NCBI GenBank assembly: GCA_029706075.1
Contig: JAINUG010000209.1
Span: forward strand, 372,001-436,000
DNA from: Aldrovandia affinis
Lineage: Eukaryota > Chordata > Actinopteri > Notacanthiformes > Halosauridae
Direction of reading: 5' to 3'
DNA: 64,000 bases
Positions 12,161-23,234 of this stretch are shown here, piece by piece; position 1 is the first letter of the stretch, and each line of letters begins with the position of its first letter. Under the pieces are notes generated by a model. The model had not been told where the DNA came from and made no database searches. It saw only the letters and a list, made by a program, of their open reading frames with translations. Both the position numbers and the translations under genes were made by a program.

Positions 12161-15100
12161 AATTCATTAAAAATTCTTCATCTGCTGCAGTGTTTCATAC
12201 TTGTTACACGGCGCATGCTACAAGATTCAGCATTCGTGTGGATGTAGAGGCAGCAATTTTATTCATTTGGATGCACCACCGCGGTGACCCGCTGTCTCTG
12301 AAAGGTGAGTGACTGAGAGATTGCAAATAATTGTTAACCTTAGATTGTAGCTAGCCTACATAGATAGCCTATTTTATGGTGTCAAATTATAGTGTAGGAT
12401 AACGCCAGTTCATTTGATTTTCAGTTTGACAATGCAGAAGATATCGTCCTTTTTTAAAAAAGAGGCCCAGGATAGATGAGGAGAGGTGACAAACGAAGTC
12501 TATTTAGATACAGACTATCATAGCTCAGAATCTGATACAACTTGTCATCTATGTCAGTGATTCCCAACCTGACAGGCAGCTAACATTTTTATTGATATTT
12601 ACCAATATTGACTTTGCGTCCCTGCTCTCGTCTGTCTTGATTTAGGTTATACACATTAGCCAGTTCATTCCTTCATTCCGCTAACAGAGGTAGCTAGCAA
12701 GTGATACTTTATCAACTTATTTTACCTCTATATACCCGGCATCGGAATCAGCGTCAGACATCGCAAGTTTTATAAGGGACTGCAAACTGAGGTTTATGCC
12801 ATGTAGCTACCTAGCTGAGCTACACAGCAAGCTACCCTTCGGAAATGTGAGGGAGCGGTCTGCATGTGTGCAATCGCATTGTAAACAAAACAAAATGCAA
12901 GAACAGCAAAAGAGGCGGTGGGATTAAATGAGATTAGCAGATTAGGCAGTATTAGCATTTAATATGCTTTATTTAGACATTTTAGTACGGTAACGGTTTA
13001 AATATTTTTTCCCTGCATGAAAATAGGTATGGCCACGCAATTTACTGTCACAGTATTAAGTTCGGTTTATGATAGTACTATTTCATATTTTAATATCATG
13101 GTATATCATCGTACCGGTATACCATCACGCCCCTGCTTAACACATTAAATAATTTTGTTGATTCTGTGGCTGACGCACCTGCAATTGGGGCACCAAATAT
13201 TTGACGCAAAGTAGAGAAAGTGAATGCACTCCAAGACAATGTTTTTTTTCTTTACTTTCTACTTGTTATTTTGTTAATTAATTCTGGCATAGCTAGTAGA
13301 AAGAAACTCAATGTTTCGTACGAGGCCTTTGTCAAGACTTATTTGCAGTGAGGACCTCCACTTTTTTCACCAACTATTTGACTGTTAGATCTCTCACAGG
13401 GATGCAGCGATATGAAAATTCTGGACGGATACCGATAATTCAAATAACACAATCAGCCGACACCAATACCAATAATTTGTTATTTACTGTCCTATTTGTG
13501 CCCTGACAAAAAATTCTAATTCTGCCCTTCATTATACTTTTCAATGAGCACAAATTAAATCATACAAATGTATGGAACAGCTTTTATTGTTACATTCTTT
13601 CACATACTTACATACTGTGCTACATGTCTTACTTGTAAATGGCTTATCAGATTTGTATTAAAATCCTTGCTTGAGTTACCTCTTGAAATTTCACTGGAGC
13701 ATTTGTTACAAATAGCAAATCGGTTGTCTTTCTCCAACACCTTGTAATGCGCCCAAATTTTATACCGTTATCATAATTTCAATTATCAACCACGACAAAG
13801 TTACGAATGTCGATGATTGCGGTTAGGCTATAACATTGTTGCGTGGAATTCCTGCATTAGTTTTGGCGTTTTTCCATGTACAACACAACCAACGCACAAC
13901 ACAGCCAATCGCAGCCAGCCTTGATATGAAGCGCAACTTCACTGTAGTGAAGCCAGAGGAAAGCATCATCAAAGCGCAAAACTTGGAGCTAGCGAAGCAT
14001 GGAGTGAATTTGTTCAGTCAATAAACCCACTAACTAGGGCAAGCCCGGACAAAATAATATGTATAATTTGTTCCATCATTTGAGTTATCAGGAAAAGGAA
14101 TATGAAGAATATATGGTGAAAAATTAGGCGTGGTTTCAGTCCGTTTAGCCTGTAAATAAAAGATGCTGCCGTTCCATTCCAGTTTGAACATTTAGACCAA
14201 ATTGACGCAACACAAACTGACAGATAATTATCGGCCACTGCCATTGGTAAATTTGATTTAATCGGCCGATAAGCCGATTCCAGTCAACAAGGCAAATATC
14301 GGACGATACCGATAGTCCACCGATACATCGGTGCACCCCTAATTTCTCATGTTGCTTTAGAAACCTGCCTATTAAAGTGTTGATTTTTAAATGTGTTTTA
14401 TAGCAAACATATTGGTCATTAGAATTTGCATTAATATGAAACATGTAGACTCATTTTTAATTGCGATTTAGTTACTTGAAAATACGAGTCCTTTATTTTG
14501 TCTACCCCTCTGTATATACAACGCCTATACAATAATATACAAATTCTTAAAATTTCTGAACATTAATAAAAAATTAAATAACTTAGATTGATAAGTCTAC
14601 ACCCCACATATCATACCAATTGTAAACTAGCTCAGGGGTAACCAATCACCTTCCAAGTCACACACCAAGCTTATTGGCCTCCACCTATGCTCAATTGTAG
14701 TGATTCTTATTACTTCAGAATAGAAACATCGGTTCCTAGAGGATTCCACTGCAGGGTAGTGCATTTCAGAGTAAAGGATCCACCATGAGCAAGGAACTTT
14801 CAAAAGAACTCTGGGATAAAATTGTGGAACGGCACATATCAAGAAATGGGTATAGAACTTTAGGCTTTAAATATCCCTTAAGGTAGCATAATCAAGACCA
14901 TAATTAAGAAGTGGAAGGTGCATGGCACCACCAGGACCTTTCTTAAATCAGGTCGTCCATCCAAGCTGGATGACCAAGCAAAGAAGACACTGATTAGAGG
15001 CCACCAAAAGGCAAATGACAACTATGAAGGAGCTACTGGACTTTATGGCAAAGAGTGGTCAATGTGTGCATGTGTCAACAATACAGAAAGCTCTCCACAA

Positions 15101-18100
15101 TTATGGTCTGTATGGTCGGGTGGCAAGAAGGAAGCCCACATTCAGTCCCGTTTGAGGTATGCAAAAAAACACTACCATGTAGCAAAAAGTGTTGTGATCA
15201 GATAAAACCAGATAGAAGAACATTTCTACAAGATCAATATTTTTGGCCTAAATGCAAAATGTTACATTTGGCAAAACCCCAATACAGTGCATCACACAAA
15301 GAACGCCCACACCTATTGTACAGCATGGTGGTGGCACCATTCTGTTATGGGGGTGTTTCTCGTCAGCAGGGACTGGGGCACTTAAGGATAAAAGGGAAAA
15401 TGGATGGAGAAAATACAGAAAGATTCTTAATTTTGTTTTGTTTCTGATTTATACCCCAATTTAGTAGCCAATTACACCCGCTATTTTTATGTCAATCCCC
15501 CCCTAGTAATGTGAGTTCGCTGCCGTAGTCCTGCGACCGGTAGTGACGAAGGCGAAGTAACGCCTCCTCCGAGATGGCACTCGCCAGGCCGTCAACCGTA
15601 ACCCGGTACTACAGGGCCACTCTTATGCGCAGCGAACGTCATGTCGGCTTCCCTCCCCCCTTCCTGGGGCGGACAGCCAATCGCTGCCCCTGGTGGCACT
15701 CCCGGCCAGAGGCGACTCTGAATTGAACCCCGGTCTCAGTGGCCAGTGTCGAACATTGTAACCACTGGACCATGCGGGAGGCCCACAGAAAGATTCTTGA
15801 GGAGAACCACAGAAAGCTTCAGCATGACAACGACACAAAGCACAGAGAAAGCAACAGTGGCAAAAAAAAAGGTGAACGTGGAATGATTTGAAGAGCAGTC
15901 CATCAATCATCCCCATGTAAATCTGATTGAGCTTGAACAGTTCTGTAAGGAAGAATGGGCAAACATTGCCCAATCTAGGTGTGCAAAAATGGTAGACACA
16001 TATCCAAACAGACTCATTGCTGTAATTCAAGCAAAAGGTGCTTGTACCAAGTACTAACTCAGGGGAGTGTAGACTTATCAATCCGAGTTATTCTATTTAT
16101 TTGTTTTTAAATTCATGTTCAGAAATCTTGAGATATTTTTTTCACTTGGAAGTTGTAGGTGTGATTAAAGGTGGAAAAAGTCTGATTTAATGTTTTCATT
16201 TCAGGCTGTAAGGCAACAAAGGGTGATTTTTTTTGGACAGGGTATAGACTTTAAAGGGGCACTGTATATAGTTACAGATCATCGCCACTCTTGATTCTCT
16301 CTCACCCTTAGTTTATCCAGCTTCTCACGGATCTCAATGAAGCCCAGGTGTAGTTTTCCACCAAAGTGGTCAGCCAGGCGACGGTCGTTGTCATGGAGAC
16401 CCAGGTAAGCAGAGCACACCTCACAGACTCTGAGCTTCTGCTGCTGAAAACTCGAAGCTGGCATCGAGTTCCTGTACACATCCTATTAAAAGCAATGTAT
16501 TGCGTAAGACAATTAGAAAACTGTTAAAACATCTTTTGCAAACTGAGACTGATACTCTCGGGCTACTGAAAGCTTTTAAATATTGACATTTTAAAATATT
16601 AATTCCAGATATTTTTATTCTTAATTATAAACTTAGTACATATATTACAAATCATTACATAGAACTGATGATTCAATATTATTACGGCTAAATAAGTTAT
16701 ACTGGCTTAATTGGGCTGAGATTCCAGCTTTCCTGTCCACTGACCTCCGCCTCTCTCTTCATGGCGCGAGTCTTCTCCACCTTCTCCAGCACCTGCTGTG
16801 CCTCATCCACGTTTCCCTCGCCTCCCAGCTGCTCTGCCCGTGCCAGCAGCTTCCCAATCTCCTCGTTCAGCTCGTGCACTCGCTCGGCCTGGAGCAGAGA
16901 AGAGGACGTTCCCACAGGGTTCCCACACTCGCCTATGCTACCAATTCGAAGACTTTCCAAGTCCTTTCAATGTGCCATTATCCCAAATTCAAGGATCCAT
17001 AAAAATTGTACAGTAGGCTACATGACAAGTGTTGTAGACCAACAAAGCAATATAAAAATGGCCTGAATATCATGAATACAAAGAATCAGCTTTTTTAAAC
17101 TCCAAACCAAACCCCAACCATTTTAAAGTTGAAGTCAATTATTATCCTTGGGCATAATTTACACAAAATGTGGTACACAAAAGTACCTCTGTCAGAATTT
17201 TCAAGAACTTCAGTCCTTGATTTTATGTTACTAAATTTGAGGACTTTCAAAGATTTTCATAGAGCATGTGGAATAGCTCAGGAAACCCAGTAGGGGAGGG
17301 ACCACCTCGCCCCATCTACTCACCCCCCTTAGAACATTTCATAAAAAACAGTAGGAATGATAGCAATGCAGAGCATAGCAGCTGTATGGGGAAACGCTGT
17401 GGAGAATAGCAGCTGTATGGGGAAACAATGGGCCGTGATGAAGGAAGAAAGCGGGCACCTTGGCTGCGACCTCTGCGCTGATCTCCTCCTGCGTCTCAGC
17501 CAGGCGCTTCTTGGCGAGCTCTGTCCTCCGGTCACAGTCCGCAATGAAAGACTGCAGGTGCTCTGTGGCCTAGGGGACAAGGATAGGGAGAGAAAGAATG
17601 GCAGGCAGAGAGAATCACTCACCGTGAAGAGATTATCATGTACTGGCAAAGCAAGGCAGGCAATACACACGCAAATGTGTGCACATACAGGGACATCCAC
17701 GCACGCTCAGGGCCATAGAAACTGACAGGAACAAAGAACAACATTTTAATTTATTTTTAGGAAAAATAAAAAAAGTAAGAGGAGCAGCCAGCATGAGCGA
17801 AAAGCATTTTAACTCACGTCAAGTTCGAAGAAGTACTCCTGCTTCTTGGAGGCAATCTCATAGTCTGCCCTGAGTGCCAGGTCATGAACCTTCACACACT
17901 CCCCCAAGTCCATACGCTGCAATATCAAAATACTTTTATCAGTCTGGATACAATAAAAGGTACATTCAGAATTATAACACTGATGATAGATATGCAGAAT
18001 CATTCAGAGGACACATTAGTGCATTACAGTGAAGATGCATGTAGATGTTGCAGTTTAGTCAGTATAAGTAGGGATCCAACAGGTTGGACCACCGTGCATC

Positions 18101-19037
18101 TTTGCCGTGCAGTGTACTGACCGTGCCTGACAGTATGTCATGAGGACAGGAGTCCAGCAGGTGACTCTTACACACCCTCTCGTCTGTGAACTTAATCCTC
18201 TGCCGCATGCTGTCGCCTGGAACAACAGTCCACACAGGTGGTGATTCAGTTATACCATGTACACACATCACCAAAAGGCCCAACCCATCACAAGGCATAA
18301 TAATTATAGTTATTCCAAAAAATGATCAACAAACCTACTGAGATATTGCCAAACTGACACACATTGATCGACAAACACAGCTGTACCAATGCAGTAACGC
18401 TTTTCAAATAAAATAAAAAGCCAACTGCAATTATGCTGCTTGTTCTCTGTGCAAAATAACATTTAATATGTTTTGTTTTTTCTTGTGGGGATATTGTCAA
18501 ATAATTAGCTACGGCCTGAGCACTAAAATGGCAAAGCGAAACTCCATTGAGCCACCTGTATCCAAAGTCCCTCCTTCTTTAGATGTCAATCATCTTTCAT
18601 CTAACTTGTTGAATGGACAGAGGAGGTGACCATCACTAAAGTGGCGTCTTGATTTGCCGACAGCCATAGTTCAATACTCTGACTTGCCAGTTTCAATAAC
18701 ATGAGGTATCAGATCGAGAAAAAATCGTTTTGTGCACGCAAAGGCTGCAATATGTATATATTGTTTTCTGACGTTGCATAGCCCGGTAGCAAGTAAGCTA
18801 GCAATAAAAGTAGTTTGCAGGCCAGCTAGCTAGGGTGGCTGGTAAGCTTGGTGACAGCAATTGCGTCTTCTTGTTTTTAGTAAAGCTAGCTAGCTACACT
18901 CAAAAACAGTTGAACATGTTTCAATGTAGCAAGTTAGCGAACGTTACAATAGCTAGCTGTAAGAGTCAATACTCACCATCTCTACTCGTGCCCATTAGCT
19001 GGTCCAACATCGCCCGCATTTGTGCTTGAGCCGACAT
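7194..19037 (-). CDS. luc7l: luc7l, LUC7-like U1 snRNP-associated splicing factor, complete
   Basis: LUC7-like proteins bind U1 snRNP and influence 5' splice-site choice in the nucleus (family knowledge). Ten phased coding exons, right to left: 18977-19037, 18122-18216, 17818-17916, 17459-17569, 16745-16888, 16306-16482, 11331-11485, 10444-10473, 9991-10146 and 7194-7431. They sum to 1266 nt (421 residues plus stop). The start [16 protein letters not shown] is the canonical N terminus. The first zinc-finger region is [14 protein letters not shown], followed by [20 protein letters not shown] coiled segment ([15 protein letters not shown]) and the second finger ([20 protein letters not shown]) follow. 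Exon 7 encodes an Arg/Glu-rich helix, and exons 8-10 an Arg/Ser-rich tail ending [10 protein letters not shown], close to the human end SEEKEAGEI. KLDKLR before the exon 7 junction favours LUC7L over LUC7L2. Exon 8 is only 30 nt. The 4.8-kb intron 6 is filled with Tc1, hAT and SINE insertions. Confidence 0.93.
8341..8470 (+). mobile_element. Tc1/mariner transposase remnant in luc7l intron 9
   Basis: Translation around 8378-8415 gives [14 protein letters not shown], similar to the Tc1 catalytic-core motif WSDE(T/S)xFxxF. No terminal repeats are visible. The following A-rich stretch (8618-8632) and the 80-codon open frame have no other support. Confidence 0.5.
8902..8943. repeat. Short tandem repeat, about 15-bp unit (ACATGAATTGTCCC)
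   Basis: Three imperfect tandem units immediately upstream of the repeat copy at 8940. Confidence 0.8.
8940..9112 (+). repeat. SINE/LINE 3' tail, copy 2 (L2-like tail)
   Basis: Same order of blocks as 5052-5223, starting at GTGTTACAGGTATG and ending with TCGCTCTGGATAAGAGCGTC plus an A/T tail. Lies in luc7l intron 9. Confidence 0.75.
9163..9360. mobile_element. hAT-type MITE in luc7l intron 9
   Basis: The ends form an inverted repeat: GGGTTCTCAACTGGGCTGCA on the left and CAGGGTTGAGAACCCC on the right, with matching CTGCAGGGTAT/ATACCCTGCAG inner blocks. The terminal GGGGTTCTCAACC motif is common in non-autonomous hAT elements. A clean 8-bp target duplication was not found. Confidence 0.65.
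12170..13137. mobile_element. Probable hAT remnant inside the Tc1 element
   Basis: The right end (ATCGTACCGGTATACCATCA followed by CGCCCC) resembles the terminus of a well-known vertebrate hAT group. No matching left terminus is seen, and the short frames are broken. Assigned by end motif only. Confidence 0.35.
13397..14341. mobile_element. Non-autonomous hAT element, 945 bp
   Basis: Left end CAGGGATGCAGCGATATG and right end CGATACATCGGTGCACCCCT form imperfect terminal inverted repeats. Flanking 8-bp duplications match at 7 of 8 positions (ATCTCTCA / ATTTCTCA). The interior is degraded with no transposase frame. It is nested in the Tc1 element at 11875-14512. Confidence 0.7.
14515..16268 (+). 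mobile_element. Tc1-like element with decayed transposase, interrupted by a SINE
   Basis: Long inverted repeats surround TGATAAGTCTACACCCC (14588) and GGGGAGTGTAGACTTATCA (16063), extending outward through AGATTTCTGAACAT-like blocks for at least 75 bases. The plus strand from 14784 reads [17 protein letters not shown], a Tc1 transposase N terminus, then breaks into frameshifted fragments. Outer ends are approximate. Located in luc7l intron 6, abutting the previous Tc1 element. Confidence 0.75.
15429..15784 (-). repeat. tRNA-derived SINE inside the Tc1 element
   Basis: Read on the minus strand it begins GCATGGTCCAGTGG (A-box-like) and has GGGGTTCAATTC (B-box-like), the pol III promoter layout of tRNA-derived SINEs. 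It is flanked by a perfect 14-bp target duplication, ACAGAAAGATTCTT, at 15415-15428 and 15785-15798. It therefore inserted after the Tc1 element. Confidence 0.85.
17376..17427. repeat. Tandem duplication (unit ATAGCAGCTGTATGGGGAAA)
   Basis: The same 21-bp block occurs twice, about 10 bases apart, in luc7l intron 4 just downstream of the exon 4 donor. Confidence 0.85.
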
Positions 19038-19039
19038 CT

Positions 19040-20850
19040 TCCTTGATTTTCGAACTGACTTTACTGTTCCGTGACAGCAAAACCACGCGCCGATTGTTAT
19101 ACACACGAAGTAACTAGCTAGCGACACTCCACAACTACAGGCCCATGCCAAACGGAAACCAACTTTTTCAATAAAAAAAATAACCGAACTTCTTTAGGGT
19201 CGTGCGAATTGTCGACACCCAACAACTGCTAACATACTTTACAGAATTCCACCTCCTATGCGTCTCACCTTCACTCCATCTATCCCTAATTTTCACTATC
19301 CGACTTGGCTAGCTAGGTAGCTAGCTAGATATCTCAACTCGGCGTTGAGTTGGCTTAAAACAGGCGATGTGGATAGCTAGTTAGCTAGCTATGCATCAAA
19401 AGTTATGATGTATTTATTTCTTCAAGTAATATGTACGTATTGTTTGTGACGAGACGGTTATATTTCATTTATCAATCATTTTAATTCGTACAATATCGAT
19501 GTTTTGTTCTGTTTTATTTCTCTTTTTGGCCCTGTGTCTCGAGGTTTTCCCCCGCTCGAGAGCGCGCTCTGCTCCCTCTCTCTTACTGGCTCGAGGAAGC
19601 ACTGTGCACGCTCATTTGGCTTAATGTAATGTTACGTCATCACACTGTCACTTTTGCCTTTGAGCAACGTTCTCTCTTGTTGTTTGAATCTTAACTGTTG
19701 TATTGATTAAACGGTATATCTTGTATTGACTAAAATAGAGTAGGAATAATAAAGTAACAACCCTTGGATACATTAATATAGCATATTATGGTATAAGCCC
19801 AACTAAATATTTGTCGAATATATGCTCCACGTATATAAAATATTACAGTACAGTATATCTAAGATATATTAGAAGTATAACGGAAAAAAAAGTAGTCGGG
19901 GGGGAAAAAAACAATTATATATTCCCAAGTCCTTATTGATGATTTCCCTTGTGTGTTTCATACCTTTTTATGTTTTGGCTCCAACAGATTAACAGTCTCA
20001 AAAAACATGTATTTGTTTATTTATGTGCATTTATTTATGATCTATGTGAACAGTGGTCTCTGTGATATTTGTGTGATGTAATTTCAGAGTTAAATAATGT
20101 CTCCACTATCTTGTTAATGGAATGTCTGTTGTACGCAGGTCTACTGACTAGAGGTGAATTTCAATGCTGGCAATATCAATCATATATGCATTGCACAGCT
20201 GGGTAAGCTCAATGCATAAACAGCTACAGTAAATGACAAGACCTTTTTACTTTTCACTGCTCTTTATGAACAATCTCCTTACTTTCCACTGACATAATTT
20301 TGGCAAATTGAAGCACATCAATATATAGCAAAAGGTCAAAATGAAACAGTGCATACAAAACACAAAGCAATTTTATTCTTCAAATTAATTATAAATATAT
20401 ATTTTTCATGTTTTCTTTTATATTCTTCTACCATTATCATTTGTAATATACATAATTTATTATCAATGATATTGATTGTATTTGCTCTATTAATTGCTTT
20501 ATTTATTTATTTATTACTTTTAGTCCTTGCTTTATTGTGCTGTGTACTGTTTTTATTTTGCACTTATGCTCGACACTTCTTTATTTGTTGTAAAGTGCTT
20601 TCAGGTGGAGGTGCTATATAAATAAAATGCATTATTATTATTATTATTATTATTGCTGTTGTTATTGTTCCAACTTAAAGGTATATATTTATATTGAAAC
20701 TGAAACCCATAGTTATTCTTTATCAACCAAAACTCTGTACAACAATAAACTTCTTGTTTACAGCTCAGTTCTGACCTCACAGCTGTAGCCTCCTCTAAAG
20801 TTGGAGAATGACACTTAATGATTTAAAGATAAAATATAAAAAATGTAAAA
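19040..20850. other. luc7l upstream region and gene-free sequence
   Basis: Bases 19040-19200 hold the probable luc7l 5' UTR and promoter (inference from position). A CpG- and CTCGAG-containing patch lies at 19545-19605. GCTAGCTAG-rich simple sequence occurs around 19310-19395. At 20585-20655 there is a GTGCTATATAAATAAA segment with an (ATT)n tail, resembling a common fish repeat end. No coding exon is seen. Confidence 0.5.
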
Positions 20851-22315
20851 CCAGGGGCCTGTTTCACGAAGGAAGTTCAACATAGTCAGGGTATCTTTGC
20901 GCTAGCTGGCTACACAAAACCTAACGGCTAACCTGTCTCACGACAAGTAGTTATCAACTTGCTCTGGTTTTTCCAATCAAGCTATGAGCGCGTGCACACA
21001 GAAGGGGCAGCGTTTGTAACACAGCCAATTGCATGTAACATGAACAGATTCAGAGCACTGTTTCATGAAGCAGGATTGGTGGGTTAGCAAGCTAACTTTG
21101 GGCTTAACCCTGGGTTTTCAGTCTCATGACTGGCTCACCCAGGGCTGCGGTGATGGGAATGTGAATGCAATCTATTGTACCAATCACTCCCGGGAATCCT
21201 ATGAGAAAATTACACTGCACTTAATATGCAACAGTATATTTTGTTCTTTATTGATAACTATATATATATATAATAACTGTATGAACTGTATGTTTGCTCA
21301 GGTTCCCCGCATCACCAACAGAATACCTATATGTACCAGCGGCTAGAAAATATAGGGCAATACATACCATTTGCTGCACAGTGATTGCATAGCTTTGACG
21401 AGTGGCATGTGACATGCGGCTCTAGAAGCTAGCAAAGATACAATATTCCCTCCACAGAGAATCCGTATCTGATATAAAAAAATCAATTTTTTAAGGCCAT
21501 TTTCCTGAGCTGATTGGTGAGGGGACATATTTGTATAGGATTGGATCCATTAGCCTGAATTTAACCTACTCTCAGCATAAGTTACCATGGCGATGCAACC
21601 TGGTTAAAAGTGAGCCACATTTGAAAACCCAGGATTAAGCCCAAAATTAGCTCGCTAAGCCACTAATCCTGCTTTGTGAGACAGGCTCATGTGCTCTGGT
21701 TTCTCTTCATTTTGTAGAAGCCTTTTTGTCTTACACTGGGTTTCAGTGTAAGACAAAGAACTGTGCATTGGGTAGCTAACCAGAGCGCATTTCCTCCTCC
21801 CCTTCATTTTCCTCACTTTTCTCTTTCTCCTCTAAATCTCCCTTCCATCTGTACTTGAGGGCCTGGTGGTGAGATTGAGGTACCAGTGGCTTGACCGCGG
21901 CCTGCCCAACCCCGAAGTGCCGAAGCCAGGACAGCACCCCGGGAGACCCCTGCCAGAAGTCTCCAGGTACCCTTATAAAGAATAGGTATGTTTTTGCTCT
22001 CTCCAGGTGTGAGAGTGCGCTGCTCGTACTCCATCGGAGTACACTTCTCAGACCAGCACAGGGCGACCGTGTCCTTGGACTGGGAGAAGACCATCATGGT
22101 GGGTAGGGGTCCCTGGAGGATGAATACTAGCCATCCCCAGGACCCCAAATGTGCCTCTCCTTCTTGAGATGATATCTGGAGTGACTCACTCTAAAACATC
22201 TCTTTGACTCTCCGATAGAGTGGTGGGAGATAGTGAAGGATCAGGCGCAGGGCAAGGGAAAGGAGGGCAGCTTGTAACTACCATAATGCTGCCCTCCAAA
22301 GACTGAGCCTCTTTC

Positions 22316-22756
22316 ATGCTCGAGGCAAAAGTGGAAGTGGCCCGGACCAAACAGCATCTCTCCGCCCTATGTCGGGAGGAGTGGAAGAAGTATATTTTCT
22401 GTTCCAAACTCCAGGGTCTTGAGGAAGATGAGAGGTGCACCCACTACTTCTTCTGCAAGGCACGGTCAAGAAAAACGAACATTCTCTCCCTGTACAACAA
22501 GGCAGGGGTGGTGGTGTCTGAAGAGGTTGAGGTCCGAGAGGTGGCCAGGGAGTTCTACCGGGGTCTGTACGCCAATAAGCCCACGGATGAGGCTCTCATG
22601 GACACCATCCTGGAATGGCTGGACAGATGCCTGGAGGAGCAGAGCATGGAGGGGGAGTTGAGCGCTGAGGAGTTTACCCGGGTTGTGCGCTCCTTTAACC
22701 TACACAAAGCTCCCAGTCCTGATGGAATCCCAGCTGAGTTTTATCAGGCCTTCTAG
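22316..22756 (+). pseudogene. LINE ORF2 fragment, region before and including the first RT motif
   Basis: About 146 codons of open frame. Contains REEWKKYIFCSKLQGLEEDE and the KAPSPDGIPAEFY motif that precedes RT in L1/Tx1 LINEs. It ends in a stop where the family would continue. Confidence 0.75.
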
Positions 22757-23234
22757 GATCTCCTGAAGGACGACGTGGCGGATGTTTTCAGAGCGGCATT
22801 CATGGAGGGGCAGCTGGGCAACTCACTGTGACAGAGCTCAGTGGTCCTTGTCCCAAAGAAGGGGGACCTGAAGGACCTCCGGAACTGGCGGCTGATCAGC
22901 CTCCTCTCAGTGGACTATAAGATCATGGCCAAGTCACTGATGAGGAGACCTATTACCAACAGTGATTGGCTGCAACCAAACATGCAGTGTTCCTGGGAGG
23001 TTCCTGTACAGACCAAGCTGGGAGGAGGCTCTCTGCCATGTCTGGAAAAAAATCCTGGTCCTGAAGGCAATAGTCCTTCCCAGCCTTTTCTATATTAGCC
23101 CCGTGTTTTTCCCCCAGACAGGGCCACCAGCAAACGAATCACTAGAATGCCATTTCACTTTGTTTGGGGGAGCAACATGGAGAGGCTGGGGAGGACAACC
23201 CTGATTAAGGAGGAGGAGAAAGGGTGCAAGGAGG

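Larger units (their letters stand above)
11875..14512. mobile_element. Tc1/mariner element with internal hAT insertions (luc7l intron 6)
   Basis: Terminal inverted repeats GGGGGTAGACAAAATAATGG and (reverse complement) GAGGGGTAGACAAAATAAAG are flanked by TA on both sides, as for Tc1 elements. At 11880-12120 the minus strand encodes the C terminus of a Tc1 transposase ([27 protein letters not shown]). The rest of the transposase is missing, and the interior is occupied by an A28 run (12129-12156) and two hAT-derived segments, so the element is inactive. Confidence 0.8.

Noticed and set aside
15623-16081. Minus-strand frame of 152 codons
   Set aside because: Spans a SINE and antisense Tc1 sequence. 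No conserved domain.
17357-17725. Long open frame antisense to luc7l exon 4
   Set aside because: It is the complement of a real exon plus a tandem duplication. No independent support.
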